NCBI GenBank assembly: GCA_964016875.1
Contig: OZ024721.1
Location: 4,779,001 to 4,843,000 of the forward strand
Direction of reading: 5' to 3'
Length of the DNA stretch: 64,000 nt
DNA from: Fallopia convolvulus
Taxonomy: Eukaryota > Streptophyta > Magnoliopsida > Caryophyllales > Polygonaceae
Shown: positions 10,280-20,018 of the stretch, one piece after another
How positions within the stretch are numbered: position 1 is the first letter of the stretch
Layout: each line of letters opens with the position of its first letter
Made by a program: the position numbers and the translations under genes
Notes under the pieces: generated by a model
The model's input: the letters and a program-made list of their open reading frames with translations, nothing else
Told to the model about the DNA's origin: nothing
Databases searched by the model: none

Positions 10280-11314
10280 CTAGAAGTGGTACCTCCGTAG
10301 ATGCGTGGCGTTCCAGCTACGCGGGACGGATTTTCCATCTTTAGACTCTAGTCGGTAGGCTCCCTGTCCGGTGATGCCGACTATCCTGTAGGGTCCCTCC
10401 CACGCGGGGGCGAGCTTCCCGGCGTTTATTTCAGCAGTGTTCTGAAATACCTTTCGGAGGACCCATTCACCGATGGTGAAGGCTCTAATCCGCACGTTCT
10501 TGTTGTAGCTGCGGGCTACCTGTTGTTGATGTCTAGCCAGGCGTAGCCGTGCTCTTTCTCTCAGTTCTTCCAGGGTATCGAGGTCGGCTGCCAGCTCGGT
10601 TGCGTTCTGCTCGGGCGTTTGTAGCCCGTACCGTGCAGTCGGTACGGTGATCTCGGCAGGAATCACTTCCTCGCATCCATACACCAAGGAGAAGGGTGAC
10701 TGCCCCGTGGCGGCTTTTGGGGTGGTCCTGTCGGCCCAAAGGACGTAGGGCAATTCGTCGGCCCAGCGTCCTTTGGCCTTCATTAGTCGTTTTTTGAGGT
10801 TGTTAATGATAACCTTATTGCTGGATTCTGCTTGTCCGTTGGCCTGTGGATATCGGGGGGTGGAGGTTACCAGATCGATGTTCCACTGCCGACAATAGTC
10901 ACGGGTTTTTCTTCCGATGAACTGCGACCCGTTGTCGCAGACAATCTCTGAAGGTATCCCGAAGCGGCAAATAACATGCTTCTTGATGAACGCCACCACG
11001 TGGGATTCCTTATTCTCCTTGTACGCTTCTGCTTCAATCCATTTGGAAAAATAGTCTGTTACTGCTAAGAAGAATACTCGCTGTCCAGAAGACGGCGGCA
11101 GTTTCCCCACGATATCCATCCCCCATCTCATGAAGGCCACGGGGTCAGCGTCGGGTGCAAGGGCTCTGGCGGCTGGTGAGGAGTGGGAGCGTGCTTCTGG
11201 CAGGCTTCGCATTTCTGAGAGTACTCTGTAGCGTCTTGGCGCATGGTAGGCCAGTAGTAGCCCAGGTTGAGAACTTTGTTCGAGAGGCTTCGTCCTCCTG
11301 AGTGATTTCCGCAC
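10280..11314 (-). CDS. Tat-type integrase
   Basis: Catalytic core with D (TDYFSKWIEAEA), D (VCDNGSQFIG) and E (GQAESSNK) in the normal order, followed by the C-terminal GPY-like region (APAWEGPYRIV, GAYRLES) and a natural stop. The HHCC domain is encoded in the neighbouring frame (end of 11128-13674: HEGECGNHSG, CEACQKHA), so one frameshift at about 11.13-11.3 kb separates the two. It would join element cDNA to the chromosome. Confidence 0.85.
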   Translation of the reverse strand: MRKSLRRTKPLEQSSQPGLLLAYHAPRRYRVLSEMRSLPEARSHSSPAARALAPDADPVAFMRWGMDIVGKLPPSSGQRVFFLAVTDYFSKWIEAEAYKENKESHVVAFIKKHVICRFGIPSEIVCDNGSQFIGRKTRDYCRQWNIDLVTSTPRYPQANGQAESSNKVIINNLKKRLMKAKGRWADELPYVLWADRTTPKAATGQSPFSLVYGCEEVIPAEITVPTARYGLQTPEQNATELAADLDTLEELRERARLRLARHQQQVARSYNKNVRIRAFTIGEWVLRKVFQNTAEINAGKLAPAWEGPYRIVGITGQGAYRLESKDGKSVPRSWNATHLRRYHF

Positions 11315-13674
11315 TCGCCTTCGTGTAATTCTTTGAGTATTCTGGGCACCTCTGTTTTCGTGACGCAGCGAAGAGAAGTCCCTACTGCGGATTGCTTGAA
11401 CAAGACGTCGTTGTTTGTGCTGTATCGGGTGGCTCTCATCCGGAGCGCTCTTGCTTCTGATTTTTCTGCCGGCAACTGTCCGTGATCAAGCCACTGCAGA
11501 TAAGGTTTCGTCCAGCACTCCAGATCTTGGGAGGTGCTTGAAGTGCCGACTGTCGGACTGGTGGTGTCGGGTATCCGTGTCTCTTGGGGGTCTTCATTTC
11601 CTGATCCTCCAGGATCTTCTCTGCTGGGCATTTCTTGCTGCTTGAGATCGTTGCTGGCGAGTATCTTCGGGAGATGGTCGTATCCCGAGATCCCTTCTAC
11701 TTTGTCTCCGGCCGTCGACAATCTATCTTGGGATTCTTGTTCAAACTGGTCGCCTTCCCGTTTGATTGCTGGAACTAGCACATGGATCAGTGGAACTGAC
11801 GTGAATTCTTCGAGGTCTAGAGTGGAGGCCAAGTTGGCCAGGGCATCAGCCTGTGCATTCTCTTCTCTGGGGACTTGCTGGATAGCGAAGCTTTCAAACT
11901 TGTGCATGATTTCCTTGACTTTCTCCACGTACGCTGCCATTCTGGCGTCTCTTGTGGTGAAGATTCCCAGGATCTGGTTCACGACCAGCAACGAATCGCA
12001 CTTCACTTCTATTTCTTTGATCGTCAAGTCTCTGGCGATCGTTAGCCCCAGTATAAGTACTTCGTATTCTGACTCGTTGTTGGTGGCTTCGAAGGCGCAC
12101 CGTACGGCTTGAGCTATCTTGTCCCCCTTGGGTGATTTCAGCACTACCCCAATCCCTACTCCTCGGGTATTGGAAGCTCCGTCTGTATGCAGAGTCCAGA
12201 TTCCGGAAGATTCTTCCTCCGTCACGAAGGCTTCTTGCTGTCTGGCTTCTTCATTCAGTTTAGGGCTGAAATCGGCCACGAAATCTGCTAGTGCCTGGGC
12301 CTTGATTGCCGCCTTTGGCTCGTAAGCGATATCAAAGTCGCTCAAGTGTATTGCCCATTTGGCCATTCGGCCGGTGATTTCTGGCTTCCTCAATATGGCT
12401 TTCAGTGGGTAATTGGTGCGAACCGTTATAGGATGGGATTCGAAGTATGGCCTCAACTTTGTGGAAGTCATGACCAGGGCGAGAACCAGCTTCTCCAAGG
12501 GTGAATAGCGCGTTTCTGCCGCGAGTAAGGTGCGGCTGACGTAGTAGACGGGGAGTTGGCTGCCCTGATCTTCCCGCACCAACACACCGCTAATGGCATT
12601 CTCAGTCACCGCAAGATATAAGAGCAGATTCTCACCTTCCTCGGGTTTGGATAGCAGCGTTGGGTTGGACAGATAGTGCTTGAGTTGCTGGAAGGCTGTC
12701 TCGTGGGCTGGAGTCCACTCGAACCTCTTGTTCTTCCGTAGCACATCGTAAAACAGGCGGCACCTGTCAGATGACTTGGATATGAAGCGGTTTAGGGCCG
12801 CCACTCTCCCGGTCAATTTCTGCACGTCTTTCACGCACTTGGGAGATCGTAAGGCTGCTATGGCTCGAATCTGATCGGGGCTAGCTTCGATCCCACGCTG
12901 GGTGACCATGAACCCGAGGAAGCGGCCTGAAGTTACCCCAAACGCGCACTTAGCTGGGTTCAGTTTCATACGGTAGCTGTCCAGGATCTCAAAGGCCTCT
13001 TCTAGGTGCTGGACATGGTGCATAGCCTGCTTGGACTTGACGAGCATATCGTCGATGTAGACTTCCATTGTCCTTCCGATGTACCTCTGGAACATACGGT
13101 TGACCAACCGCTGGTAAGTAGCTCCAGCGTTTTTGAGCCCGAAGGGCATTACCTTGTAGCAGTATGTGCCTTGGCTGGTGATGAAAGAGGTTTTCTCTTG
13201 ATCTTCTTGATGCATTTGAATCTGATTGTAGCCGCTGAAGGCATCCATGAAGGTGAGCATCTCGTGGCCGGCAGTGGCGTCTACCATGGCGTCAATGTGT
13301 GGTAAGGGGAACGAGTCTTTCGGGCAAGCCTTGTTAAGGTCCGTGAAATCGATGCAGACTCTCCACTTACCGTTCTTCTTGCTTACCACCACGACGTTTG
13401 CTAGCCATTCTGGGTATCTCACCTCTTTGATTTTCCCCGTTCGTAGTAGGTTCTGTACCTCCTCATCTACGACCAGTTTCCGTTCAGGCGCGAACTTTCT
13501 TCTTTTCTGTTTGACTGGGGGGTGGCGAGGATCCACATTCAATCGGTGGGTGATGACGGTGGGGTCGATCCCGACCATATCCTCGTGCGACCAAGCAAAG
13601 CTGCCGTTGTGTTTTTTGAGGAAATTGACCAGTTCGGCCTTCTTCTCTGGAGACAGGTCCTTCCCGATCCGCAC
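11128..13674 (-). CDS. Tat-type reverse transcriptase, RNase H, second RNase H and integrase zinc finger
   Basis: 848 residues. RT runs through WRVCIDFTDLNKACPKD, the catalytic VYIDDMLV (near 13,050) and LKNAGATYQRLV. Ty3 RNase H follows (VREDQGSQLPVYYVSRTL). Then a second, archaeal/plant-type RNase H starts at about residue 490 (WTLHTDGASNTRGVGIG, NNESEYEVLILGL, QVPREENAQADALA), a hallmark of the Tat clade. The tail holds the HHCC integrase finger. The frame is open throughout; the core integrase is in another frame at 10280-11314. Confidence 0.88.
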   Translation of the reverse strand: MRIGKDLSPEKKAELVNFLKKHNGSFAWSHEDMVGIDPTVITHRLNVDPRHPPVKQKRRKFAPERKLVVDEEVQNLLRTGKIKEVRYPEWLANVVVVSKKNGKWRVCIDFTDLNKACPKDSFPLPHIDAMVDATAGHEMLTFMDAFSGYNQIQMHQEDQEKTSFITSQGTYCYKVMPFGLKNAGATYQRLVNRMFQRYIGRTMEVYIDDMLVKSKQAMHHVQHLEEAFEILDSYRMKLNPAKCAFGVTSGRFLGFMVTQRGIEASPDQIRAIAALRSPKCVKDVQKLTGRVAALNRFISKSSDRCRLFYDVLRKNKRFEWTPAHETAFQQLKHYLSNPTLLSKPEEGENLLLYLAVTENAISGVLVREDQGSQLPVYYVSRTLLAAETRYSPLEKLVLALVMTSTKLRPYFESHPITVRTNYPLKAILRKPEITGRMAKWAIHLSDFDIAYEPKAAIKAQALADFVADFSPKLNEEARQQEAFVTEEESSGIWTLHTDGASNTRGVGIGVVLKSPKGDKIAQAVRCAFEATNNESEYEVLILGLTIARDLTIKEIEVKCDSLLVVNQILGIFTTRDARMAAYVEKVKEIMHKFESFAIQQVPREENAQADALANLASTLDLEEFTSVPLIHVLVPAIKREGDQFEQESQDRLSTAGDKVEGISGYDHLPKILASNDLKQQEMPSREDPGGSGNEDPQETRIPDTTSPTVGTSSTSQDLECWTKPYLQWLDHGQLPAEKSEARALRMRATRYSTNNDVLFKQSAVGTSLRCVTKTEVPRILKELHEGECGNHSGGRSLSNKVLNLGYYWPTMRQDATEYSQKCEACQKHAPTPHQPPEPLHPTLTPWPS

Positions 13675-13770
13675 GGTTTGCTCGGGTTTCTGTTTGTCGA
13701 GGACGACCTCCTCGATTTTGTCAGCCTCGGGGTCTCTCTTTGGCGCAGGCCCTTTGGCTTCCTGTAATTG

Positions 13771-14865
13771 CTATGCAGGGTGGGCGACGGTCGCCTTCAA
13801 GGCAGACTTGTAACATTCCCTTGCTAGCCTCTGGTCTCCCCTGATTTCCCTCACTCCCCACGGTGTGGGGAATTTGATGGTCTGGTGGTAGGAAGAAGGG
13901 ACCGCCTTCATGTCATGGATCCAGGGTCGTCCCATGATGATGTTGTAGCATGACGGGTAATCGAGCACGGAAAATCTGACCTGCAGATTGATTCCTTTAG
14001 CATAAGTGGGTAGGGATATTTCTCCCAGGGTATGAGCGATTTCCCCGCTGAATCCCACTAGCGCCACCGATTTTCTGAGGATGTTCTCCTCCTTTAGTCC
14101 CATCTCCTTGAGGGCATCCAATGTGATCATGTTGGTGGAGCTTCCGGTGTCGATGAGGATTCGCCGCATTAGCACGTTTCCTACTGACAAAGATATGACA
14201 AGACTGTCATGGTGGGGTCCCACTAAGCCAGCCGAATCCGAGTCACTGAAGGTGATGATATCCCCGGGGCGTCCGTCAGGCTGGCGGATGTTTGCTATCA
14301 GCGGTCCTTCCAGGTGTCCTCGTGCGTGGCGCTTAGCTACCGAATAAGTGACCCCACAGATGTCAGATCCGCCGCTGATGACGTTGACTACTTTAGCATA
14401 CTCTGGAGATGACGGGATATCCATGGGCTCAGTTAGATTCTGGCCGGCGGGTATACCGGGGGTAGCGGAGATCTCTGACAGCAAGCCTCTTGAGTGCAGG
14501 TAGGCTAACTCTTTTCTGAGAGCGAAACACTCGTCTGTTTCGTGGTCGTAGTCTTCGTGGAAATCGCACCATTTGGTTTTGTCCCTTTTGGAATTCGGGT
14601 TCTCCGCCTTCTTTGGCCACCTGATGCGATGTCCGAATTTCTCCAGACCTTTCACGATCTCGGCGTTCCCCAATCCCAAGCCGTACTTGTGGACCTTCGG
14701 CCGATTGGGGGTGTCCTTCTTCCCGCCTGATTCCCGCGGCGTGGACTCCGGGCGCCTTGGGCCTGCTCTTCGAATATGGTTGCCCTCGGCGCTCCCTCCG
14801 TTGATCGGAAGAAGCTTTCCTCTCGACCCTATCGAAGACTGAAGCGGTTCGCGCGGGGATTTCAT
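13771..14865 (-). CDS. Tat-type gag zinc motif and aspartic protease
   Basis: Contains a CDFHEDYDHETDEC zinc-binding motif typical of Tat-clade gag, then the protease with ILIDTGSSTNMI (DTG triad) and IIMGRPWIH (flap/second-half motif). It ends at a stop 97 bp before the RT frame. It overlaps the gag core frame (14429-15520), so a frameshift lies at about 14.65-14.87 kb. Confidence 0.83.
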   Translation of the reverse strand: MKSPREPLQSSIGSRGKLLPINGGSAEGNHIRRAGPRRPESTPRESGGKKDTPNRPKVHKYGLGLGNAEIVKGLEKFGHRIRWPKKAENPNSKRDKTKWCDFHEDYDHETDECFALRKELAYLHSRGLLSEISATPGIPAGQNLTEPMDIPSSPEYAKVVNVISGGSDICGVTYSVAKRHARGHLEGPLIANIRQPDGRPGDIITFSDSDSAGLVGPHHDSLVISLSVGNVLMRRILIDTGSSTNMITLDALKEMGLKEENILRKSVALVGFSGEIAHTLGEISLPTYAKGINLQVRFSVLDYPSCYNIIMGRPWIHDMKAVPSSYHQTIKFPTPWGVREIRGDQRLARECYKSALKATVAHPA

Positions 14866-15520
14866 CTTCCTCGAGCCGAATATGTGCCAGAGCCTTTACC
14901 TGGACGTCCTCGAAGCTGTGACACGGGTATTTAGTGAGTTCTATGTAGAGCTCGCTATCGGGCAACAGACCTCTCCGAAAGGCTTCTATCGACGTGGGCA
15001 CGTCGCAGAGTGGTATCGCCACCTTCTCCCGGTTGAACCTGTTCAAAAAGGCGCGCAGAGATTCTCCCGACCTTTGGGCCACGCGGTACAAGTCATTGGA
15101 CTGTTTCGTAAGCTTTCGGCTGCTGGCGAATTGCTTCCGGAAGGCGTCCACTAAGCTCGCGAAAGATGCTATCCCTCCTCTGGGAAGGTTGATGAACCAG
15201 GTCAAGGCGGCGCCGGATAGTGTGGCACCGAATCCTTTGCACATGATCGCTTCTCTGGATTCTCGCGGTATTGAGTTGGTCATCATTTTTTGCTTGAAAA
15301 TAGCGACGTGCTCGTCTGGGTCGGCGGTCCCTTTGTAGGTAGGGACGGTCGGGACAGTGAACCTCTTCAGGATGTCCACACTGGCGATCGAAGCTGCGAA
15401 CGGGGATTCGTCGTAGCCGTCTAGGGTTTCCTTCTCAAGAGGAGGGGGCACCCCAGGTATTTGTGCAATCTTGTCTTCTAGCCCTTTGAGTCGATCCTGC
15501 ATGTATTTATTGAAGAGCAC
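14429..15520 (-). CDS. Tat-type gag core, frameshifted at its C-terminus
   Basis: Residues 1-255 show the gag core (PTYKGTADPDEHVAIFKQ, LTWFINLPRGGIASF, LNRFNREKVAI, AFRRGLLPDSELY). The last about 100 residues are an off-frame reading of the segment encoded properly by 13771-14865. Confidence 0.78.
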   Translation of the reverse strand: MLFNKYMQDRLKGLEDKIAQIPGVPPPLEKETLDGYDESPFAASIASVDILKRFTVPTVPTYKGTADPDEHVAIFKQKMMTNSIPRESREAIMCKGFGATLSGAALTWFINLPRGGIASFASLVDAFRKQFASSRKLTKQSNDLYRVAQRSGESLRAFLNRFNREKVAIPLCDVPTSIEAFRRGLLPDSELYIELTKYPCHSFEDVQVKALAHIRLEEDEIPARTASVFDRVERKASSDQRRERRGQPYSKSRPKAPGVHAAGIRREEGHPQSAEGPQVRLGIGERRDRERSGEIRTSHQVAKEGGEPEFQKGQNQMVRFPRRLRPRNRRVFRSQKRVSLPALKRLAVRDLRYPRYTRRPESN

Positions 15521-15663
15521 CTCCAGGAAGGGTTTTGGAGGTGATACCTGTCTTCCGGATCCTTCGCTGTATAGGGGGTGGAAGACTCCCGTGCCTGCGG
15601 CTCAGCTCCCGGGCGTCGGACCATGGGGTACTCCGGGGAGGGTGGCTGCCGGGGTGGCTGCGT

Positions 15664-16032
15664 TCACTGTAGAGATGGCCCTCCGACTTGAGAGTCAAAG
15701 GTCTCCCCTAGGTTGAGGCGGACAGTGGATTCTCTTACGGTTCCGATTGGACGGGATCCGCTATGCGATGCCGAGGCCGCCTGCAGTTGCTCGCGAAGGT
15801 TCGCGTTCTCCGTAGTGAGCTGCGAGATACGATCCATATGGGTCTGGCTGCGGTCTTTTTGGTTGACCATGTCCTTCTGGAGAGTAGATATTTTGGCCGC
15901 GAACTCATCCAGGACGTTGCGCAAGTCCAGCGTCTCCTCGGCGTTGCCGTCGCGAGTGCCTCCCTCAGGGCGGACGTCCTGGCTGCCTTCAATTCTCTCA
16001 GCGGTGAGAGAGGTCGGTTGCGAACTTGTCAT
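15664..16032 (-). CDS. Tat-type gag N-terminus
   Basis: 122 residues starting 78 bp inside the 5' LTR, with an alpha-helical, probably coiled-coil region (LDEFAAKISTLQKDMV, ISQLTTENANLREQL). The frame then stops, and the gag core resumes at 15520 in another frame, giving a further defect of this copy. Confidence 0.6.
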   Translation of the reverse strand: MTSSQPTSLTAERIEGSQDVRPEGGTRDGNAEETLDLRNVLDEFAAKISTLQKDMVNQKDRSQTHMDRISQLTTENANLREQLQAASASHSGSRPIGTVRESTVRLNLGETFDSQVGGPSLQ

Positions 16033-16088
16033 CTTCTTGAGCGGGAGTGATCTTGCCTTGATCGAGAAAACGAATGAAACCGGCTAGG

Positions 16089-16106
16089 GCCCCACGGTGG
16101 GCGCCA
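16089..16106 (-). promoter_or_regulatory. primer-binding site of Tat element
   Basis: Minus strand TGGCGCCCACCGTGGGGC, three bases inside the 5' LTR. I did not assign the tRNA with certainty. Confidence 0.75.
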
Positions 16107-16109
16107 AAT

Positions 16110-16520
16110 TGTTTTGGTCAATTTCCGACCAATGATGATCAAAGACGAACCTTAGGATTTGTGGGGACAAACTAATCGATAAAACTCAAAATCTATAACC
16201 AAAGCAAGTGTTTATATTCAAGTAGTTGCAGATTACAGTGGATCGATTACAATGTTCTCGCTTGCCTCTATTTCTGGGCTCATTCTCCTATTAAATATGG
16301 CTTCTGATCTCAACTCCTGCCCCCCCCCCCCCCCCGTCCTCTGGGATCGTGCCCCCATCTCCCCACGTTTCGAGCTCCATCTTCTGGCGGTTGCTCTCGA
16401 ACTCCAACTGCCGAATTCTTCGCTTCTGGGAGACGATCTCAGCGACCTGAATTTCGCTGTTGGGCCTGATTGCTAGCGACTTGGGCCGATGGGTGGACAG
16501 GTGATTCCTTGGGCCCAACA
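16110..16520 (-). repeat. 5' LTR of Tat-type element
   Basis: 411 bp, same ends as 6752-7167; poly-C run of 16 at 16320-16335. Confidence 0.92.
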
Positions 16521-16740
16521 ATAGATATTGATATATTATAGTCCTATCAATTTGCTAGTAAATTCTTGCAAAAAGTAATAGATATTGATAACAATGCCCC
16601 ATACCAACAACAATGCAAATTTTGTATTACAATTTTATGTTCCAAAGTACAAGATTTATTTGGTTACAATACATCACAAACACAAAAAAAAAATAGGATC
16701 ACACATTCACACACAAAAAAAAAACATTTTAGATTTAATA
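16521..16740. repeat. host repeat R1, right half
   Basis: Continues R1 after the Tat insertion; aligns to 34782-34960 (shared AATTCTTGCAAAAAGTAATA and ACCAACAACAATGCAAATT). Confidence 0.78.
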
Positions 16741-16760
16741 CAAGTAATAGTTTCGAGTCA

Positions 16761-16963
16761 GGTGTCGATAGTACTCGATGCCCATTCTAAGCACAAAGGG
16801 GAAAGTACTAGATGCCCATTCTAAGCACAAAGGGGAAAGTACTAGATGCCCATTCTAAGCACGAAGGGGAAACACGACTGCTAAGATTATGTATTTTATA
16901 ATGGGGTCTCCATGTGGAAGTATTGCCACGAGGGAGGATCCGTTCGTGATCAACACCGCGACT
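16761..16963 (-). pseudogene. PGG-domain gene copy P1, C-terminal fragment
   Basis: Minus-strand remnant of the last part of the PGG-family gene described under P6. It contains a 34-bp unit in three tandem copies (16777-16878; starts 16777, 16811, 16845). Followed directly by copy P2 in the opposite orientation. Confidence 0.65.
16777..16878. repeat. 34-bp tandem repeat, three units
   Basis: Units begin with GATGCCCATTCTAAGCAC at 16777, 16811 and 16845; nearly identical. Confidence 0.9.
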
Positions 16964-16984
16964 ATGGCATAGCATAGCTCAATG

Positions 16985-18850
16985 CTATAGCGCGCACGAG
17001 CAGAAGCATTAGTGATGGAACGAGCAGAAGCACGAGCGCAATCACCTCTTTAACAGGAGATGATTCTAAGACAAATATGTGTTAGAAAGATCTCGATACA
17101 GGGGCCATGGTGACTGATGAGGTATTTTTCAATGGTCTTTAGTACCTATCAAAGAAACCTTAGCTTAACCAACTCAGTAGAGTGGTAGGTAAGGGTCGAT
17201 CCCACAAAGACTCTTGTATTTGTGTTATTACTTGTATGCCAAGTAACCTAAAAGGGGGTTTTGGAATGATTATCTATTCTAATATGCAACTATAAAAGTA
17301 AATATGAATGCAAAAGATGATTTTGAATATATGAGAGACAAACGTGTTCAACTAGTTAAATCCATCATGATATTGCTTTGTTGATCATCGATTCTCTTGA
17401 TTCTCTTCTCACTTGAATAATCTATTGTGGATAATGACCCTACTAAGGATTAAAATCCGAACTTCAAATTTAGTTGATAGAACTACCAGTCTAACAACCC
17501 TAATTATTTAACAACCTAGAAGACCTTCTAGATTCAATTAAACAACACCATAACGATTCAAGTTACCAATAGAAACAAGCACATAGAGCAACCAAACATC
17601 TAAGTGACTTGTGAATTTATTCCCTTCTTCAACCAACTAGTCCAATCGGTACTAAATTGATTAAAGTATACTCTTGATCAAATTAACTCCGACCGAATCA
17701 GATTCAGTTTTAACTAGAAATTCAATTAGGTAGCTAATCTAACAAAACCCTAGTTTTGATTCAATTAAGCACAAGGAATAAATTCTATTCAGGTTTGTTG
17801 AGAATCAATCAAATCTCATAACTATATACAAATCATGAATTCAGTAACTAGCCAAACACAATAAATTTAGCAATGCATAATTAAATTGAAATCAAACTTA
17901 CAAAGGTTTCAAAGTCTGCCTCCAAAGAGAAAAACCCTAGCCTCCAAAAGTTGATCAAAAGGTTATGACCATCCAGAGAGAAAACTAAAAACAAGGTTTA
18001 AATACCGCTAAGATATCCAAAGATAAAGATATATCCCGAAATTCCATTAAACTAGTCGGAAAAGACCTAATAAAGTCCACCCGAAGCCCAAAACACGCGG
18101 CCAACTCTCCCACGGCAGAATGTGAGGCGCGGTCTTAACATAAAGTGGCGCGGCCGCGGCATAAGCCTTCCTAGCCCGCGGCACTCTCGGTTCAGCATTT
18201 CAGGCGACACTTCAGAGGCTGTTTTCACCCCTTTAGAGTTGGAATTTGGACTCGGAGTAAAAATATGAATTGTAGCTATTTGAATTAGCTTTCCAGTGAT
18301 ACCAAATTCAGCCTCATCAGAGCATTATAGCTCCCAAACCAAGCATTGCAAGATAGAGGTGTCAAAACAAGAACTCCAATGCATAGCTCGGGTTTAAGCG
18401 TTCTTTTCCCTCAAGATCTTGGGTCTTGGTTCTTCCAATCTTCATTTGTATCACTCTAAGCTTCCTCAAACACCTTCATAGTCCACTAAGATCCATCCCG
18501 TCCACGCTTGTTTACCTAAAGATTTGTAAAACCGAACAAAACAAGCGCAACTACCCGAAAACACAAGAGCCTAGAAACTAACCTAAAACTAACTAAAACT
18601 AAGTAAAACTTATGCAAAATCAACATAAAAATGCATCTAAACTACACCTATATGCAAGCTATCAGTGACCAGAACAACGACGTTCGAAATATATTATTAG
18701 TTGTTTTGGAAGGACAGCACTTTCGGGCATGAAATGGGTAAGGCAACTTATGCCACATAAGAGAAAAGCGTTTTGTGTTTACTATTTTTTCGCTACACTA
18801 CTAGCTCTTTTAGTTTCACAGCTATATTTAGCATAACATTTCGTCTTCTT
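16985..18850 (+). pseudogene. PGG-domain gene copy P2, split by a solo LTR
   Basis: Plus-strand copy: Ala/Arg-rich N-terminal part at 16985-17114 and continuation at 18670-18850. The 1550-bp solo LTR (17115-18664) plus one GTGAC duplicate interrupts it. Many stops. It meets copy P3 tail-to-tail at about 18850, forming a palindrome. Confidence 0.7.
17115..18664 (-). mobile_element. solo LTR (Ty3-like), TSD GTGAC
   Basis: 1550 bp from TGATGAGG to GCTATCA, flanked by perfect GTGAC at 17110-17114 and 18665-18669. The interrupted sequence is known from the uninterrupted paralog at about 37168-37180. The motif GGGTCGATCCCACA near the left end is common near LTR ends of plant Ty3 elements, and suggests minus orientation. 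No internal coding region remains, as expected after LTR-LTR recombination. Confidence 0.88.
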
Positions 18851-19165
18851 GCTAAATATTGCAGTGAAACTAAACGAGATAGCTAGGGTAGTGAAAAAAT
18901 AGTAAACTCATAACGCTTTATTGTTATTCGTGGCATAAGTTGCCTTATCCATTTCATGTCTAGCAGCGTTGTCCTGCCAAAGCCCACTGGGGGAATTATT
19001 TCCTGACTATAGGGTTACCACAAGAATTAAAACAAAAACAACTAATAATATATTTGTTAAATATCAAAAATGTGTAAGAATCATCTCTTGTTAAAGAAGC
19101 TTGCCGATGCTCCCGCTAGTTCTCGTGCTATTGCTCGTGCTTCTGCTACTCTTTGTTGGGTGTTT
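18851..19165 (-). pseudogene. PGG-domain gene copy P3
   Basis: Minus-strand copy from the membrane segment region back to the Ala/Arg-rich N-terminal part (ends about 19160). Contains stops and short deletions. Tail-to-tail with P2. Confidence 0.7.
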
Positions 19166-19319
19166 ATAAATAAAATTCAATTTATTTGTTAAATAGCAAA
19201 AATCCACCCATCTTCACCTCCTCCTTCCTCCTTCCATGATTCAACTTGGTCAACCGAGTTGACACGAATGTTGATCGAGATAGCATTGACCATCGTTCAC
19301 CGATATTGGCCATCGTTGA

Positions 19320-19775
19320 TCAATTGCTAACCGGTCAAAACTATCATCAAAGGTCTTGATGAGACTTTTTAGGACAAAAAGTGACGGCAATTTGTCATCA
19401 AGTTGTCCTAAACTATTATCAATCTTGTCATTAAAAGCCCTGGTAATAAAAAAATGTCATCAAAGGACTTAATGACAACATATTGTCATCAAAAACTTTG
19501 ATGAAACTTTTTGAAACTATCATCATAAAAAAAAGTGTCATCAAAAACATTGATGACACTTTTTGAAATCGTCATAAAAAACCTTATGATAAAAAATGTC
19601 ATCAAAGACCTTGATTACACTCTTTAAAACTATCATCAATTGTCTTGTGTCGTCAAAGGCAAAAATTGTCATCAAATGCATTGATGTCAATTTTTTATCA
19701 TCAAATGCAAAATGTGTCAACAAAAGGGATGACAAACAAGTGTCATCAAACGACCTTGATAATCTAGTGTTATAA
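19320..19775. repeat. palindromic TGTCATCAAAG/CTTTGATGACA repeat block, possibly a CACTA end
   Basis: More than ten copies of a short inverted motif (TGTCATCAAAG..CTTGATGACA). Dense subterminal repeats like this are typical of CACTA elements, and CACTA is present on the minus strand at 19765-19769. No second end was found and the motif continues beyond that point to about 19830, so the assignment is weak. Confidence 0.35.
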
Positions 19776-19949
19776 AAATTGTCATCAAAGTGTCATCTAA
19801 AGCTTTCAAAGAGCCTTGATAATATTCAACCACATGAAAACAATCATTATCAACAGATAAAAGAACAAAGTTGTTACACTTGCCATCACCACATGATTAT
19901 TGTTAATAATAAACCTACCATGTGAGCTAACATTATTATTTTTTTACAA

Positions 19950-20018
19950 AAACCTATGGGGGATTTGAACCAACATTATTATTTAAAAATAAAAATGCTC
20001 TACCATGTGAGCCAATAC
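19950..20018 (-). repeat. tRNA-derived SINE-like remnant
   Basis: On the minus strand an A-box-like GGCTCACATGGTAGAGC (about 19997-20013) is followed by a B box GGTTCAAATCC (19961-19971). A second A-box-like copy lies at 19914-19930. It is too diverged and AT-rich to be a working tRNA gene. Confidence 0.42.

Larger units (their letters stand above)
6752..16520 (-). mobile_element. Tat-type Ty3 LTR retrotransposon, full length
   Basis: Two LTRs (6752-7167 and 16110-16520) bracket, on the minus strand, gag, protease, reverse transcriptase, RNase H, a second archaeal-type RNase H, integrase, and then an antisense gene on the plus strand. Dual RNase H and an antisense gene near the 3' LTR are known marks of the Tat/Retand lineage. 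By eye the LTRs differ at about 8 of 405 aligned sites (2%) plus poly-C length, so it is fairly young. Flanks are AAAGA (6747-6751) and ATAGA (16521-16525), a target duplication with one mismatch. Frameshifts in gag and at the RT/IN join leave it non-autonomous. Confidence 0.93.

Noticed and set aside
11415..13813. Long plus-strand frames (up to 192 residues) opposite Tat RT and RNase H
   Set aside because: GC-rich antisense shadows of a clear pol frame; unlike 7439-9301 they have no family match or splice structure.
19541..19735. 64-residue frame
   Set aside because: Translation of the TGTCATCAAAG palindromic repeat block.
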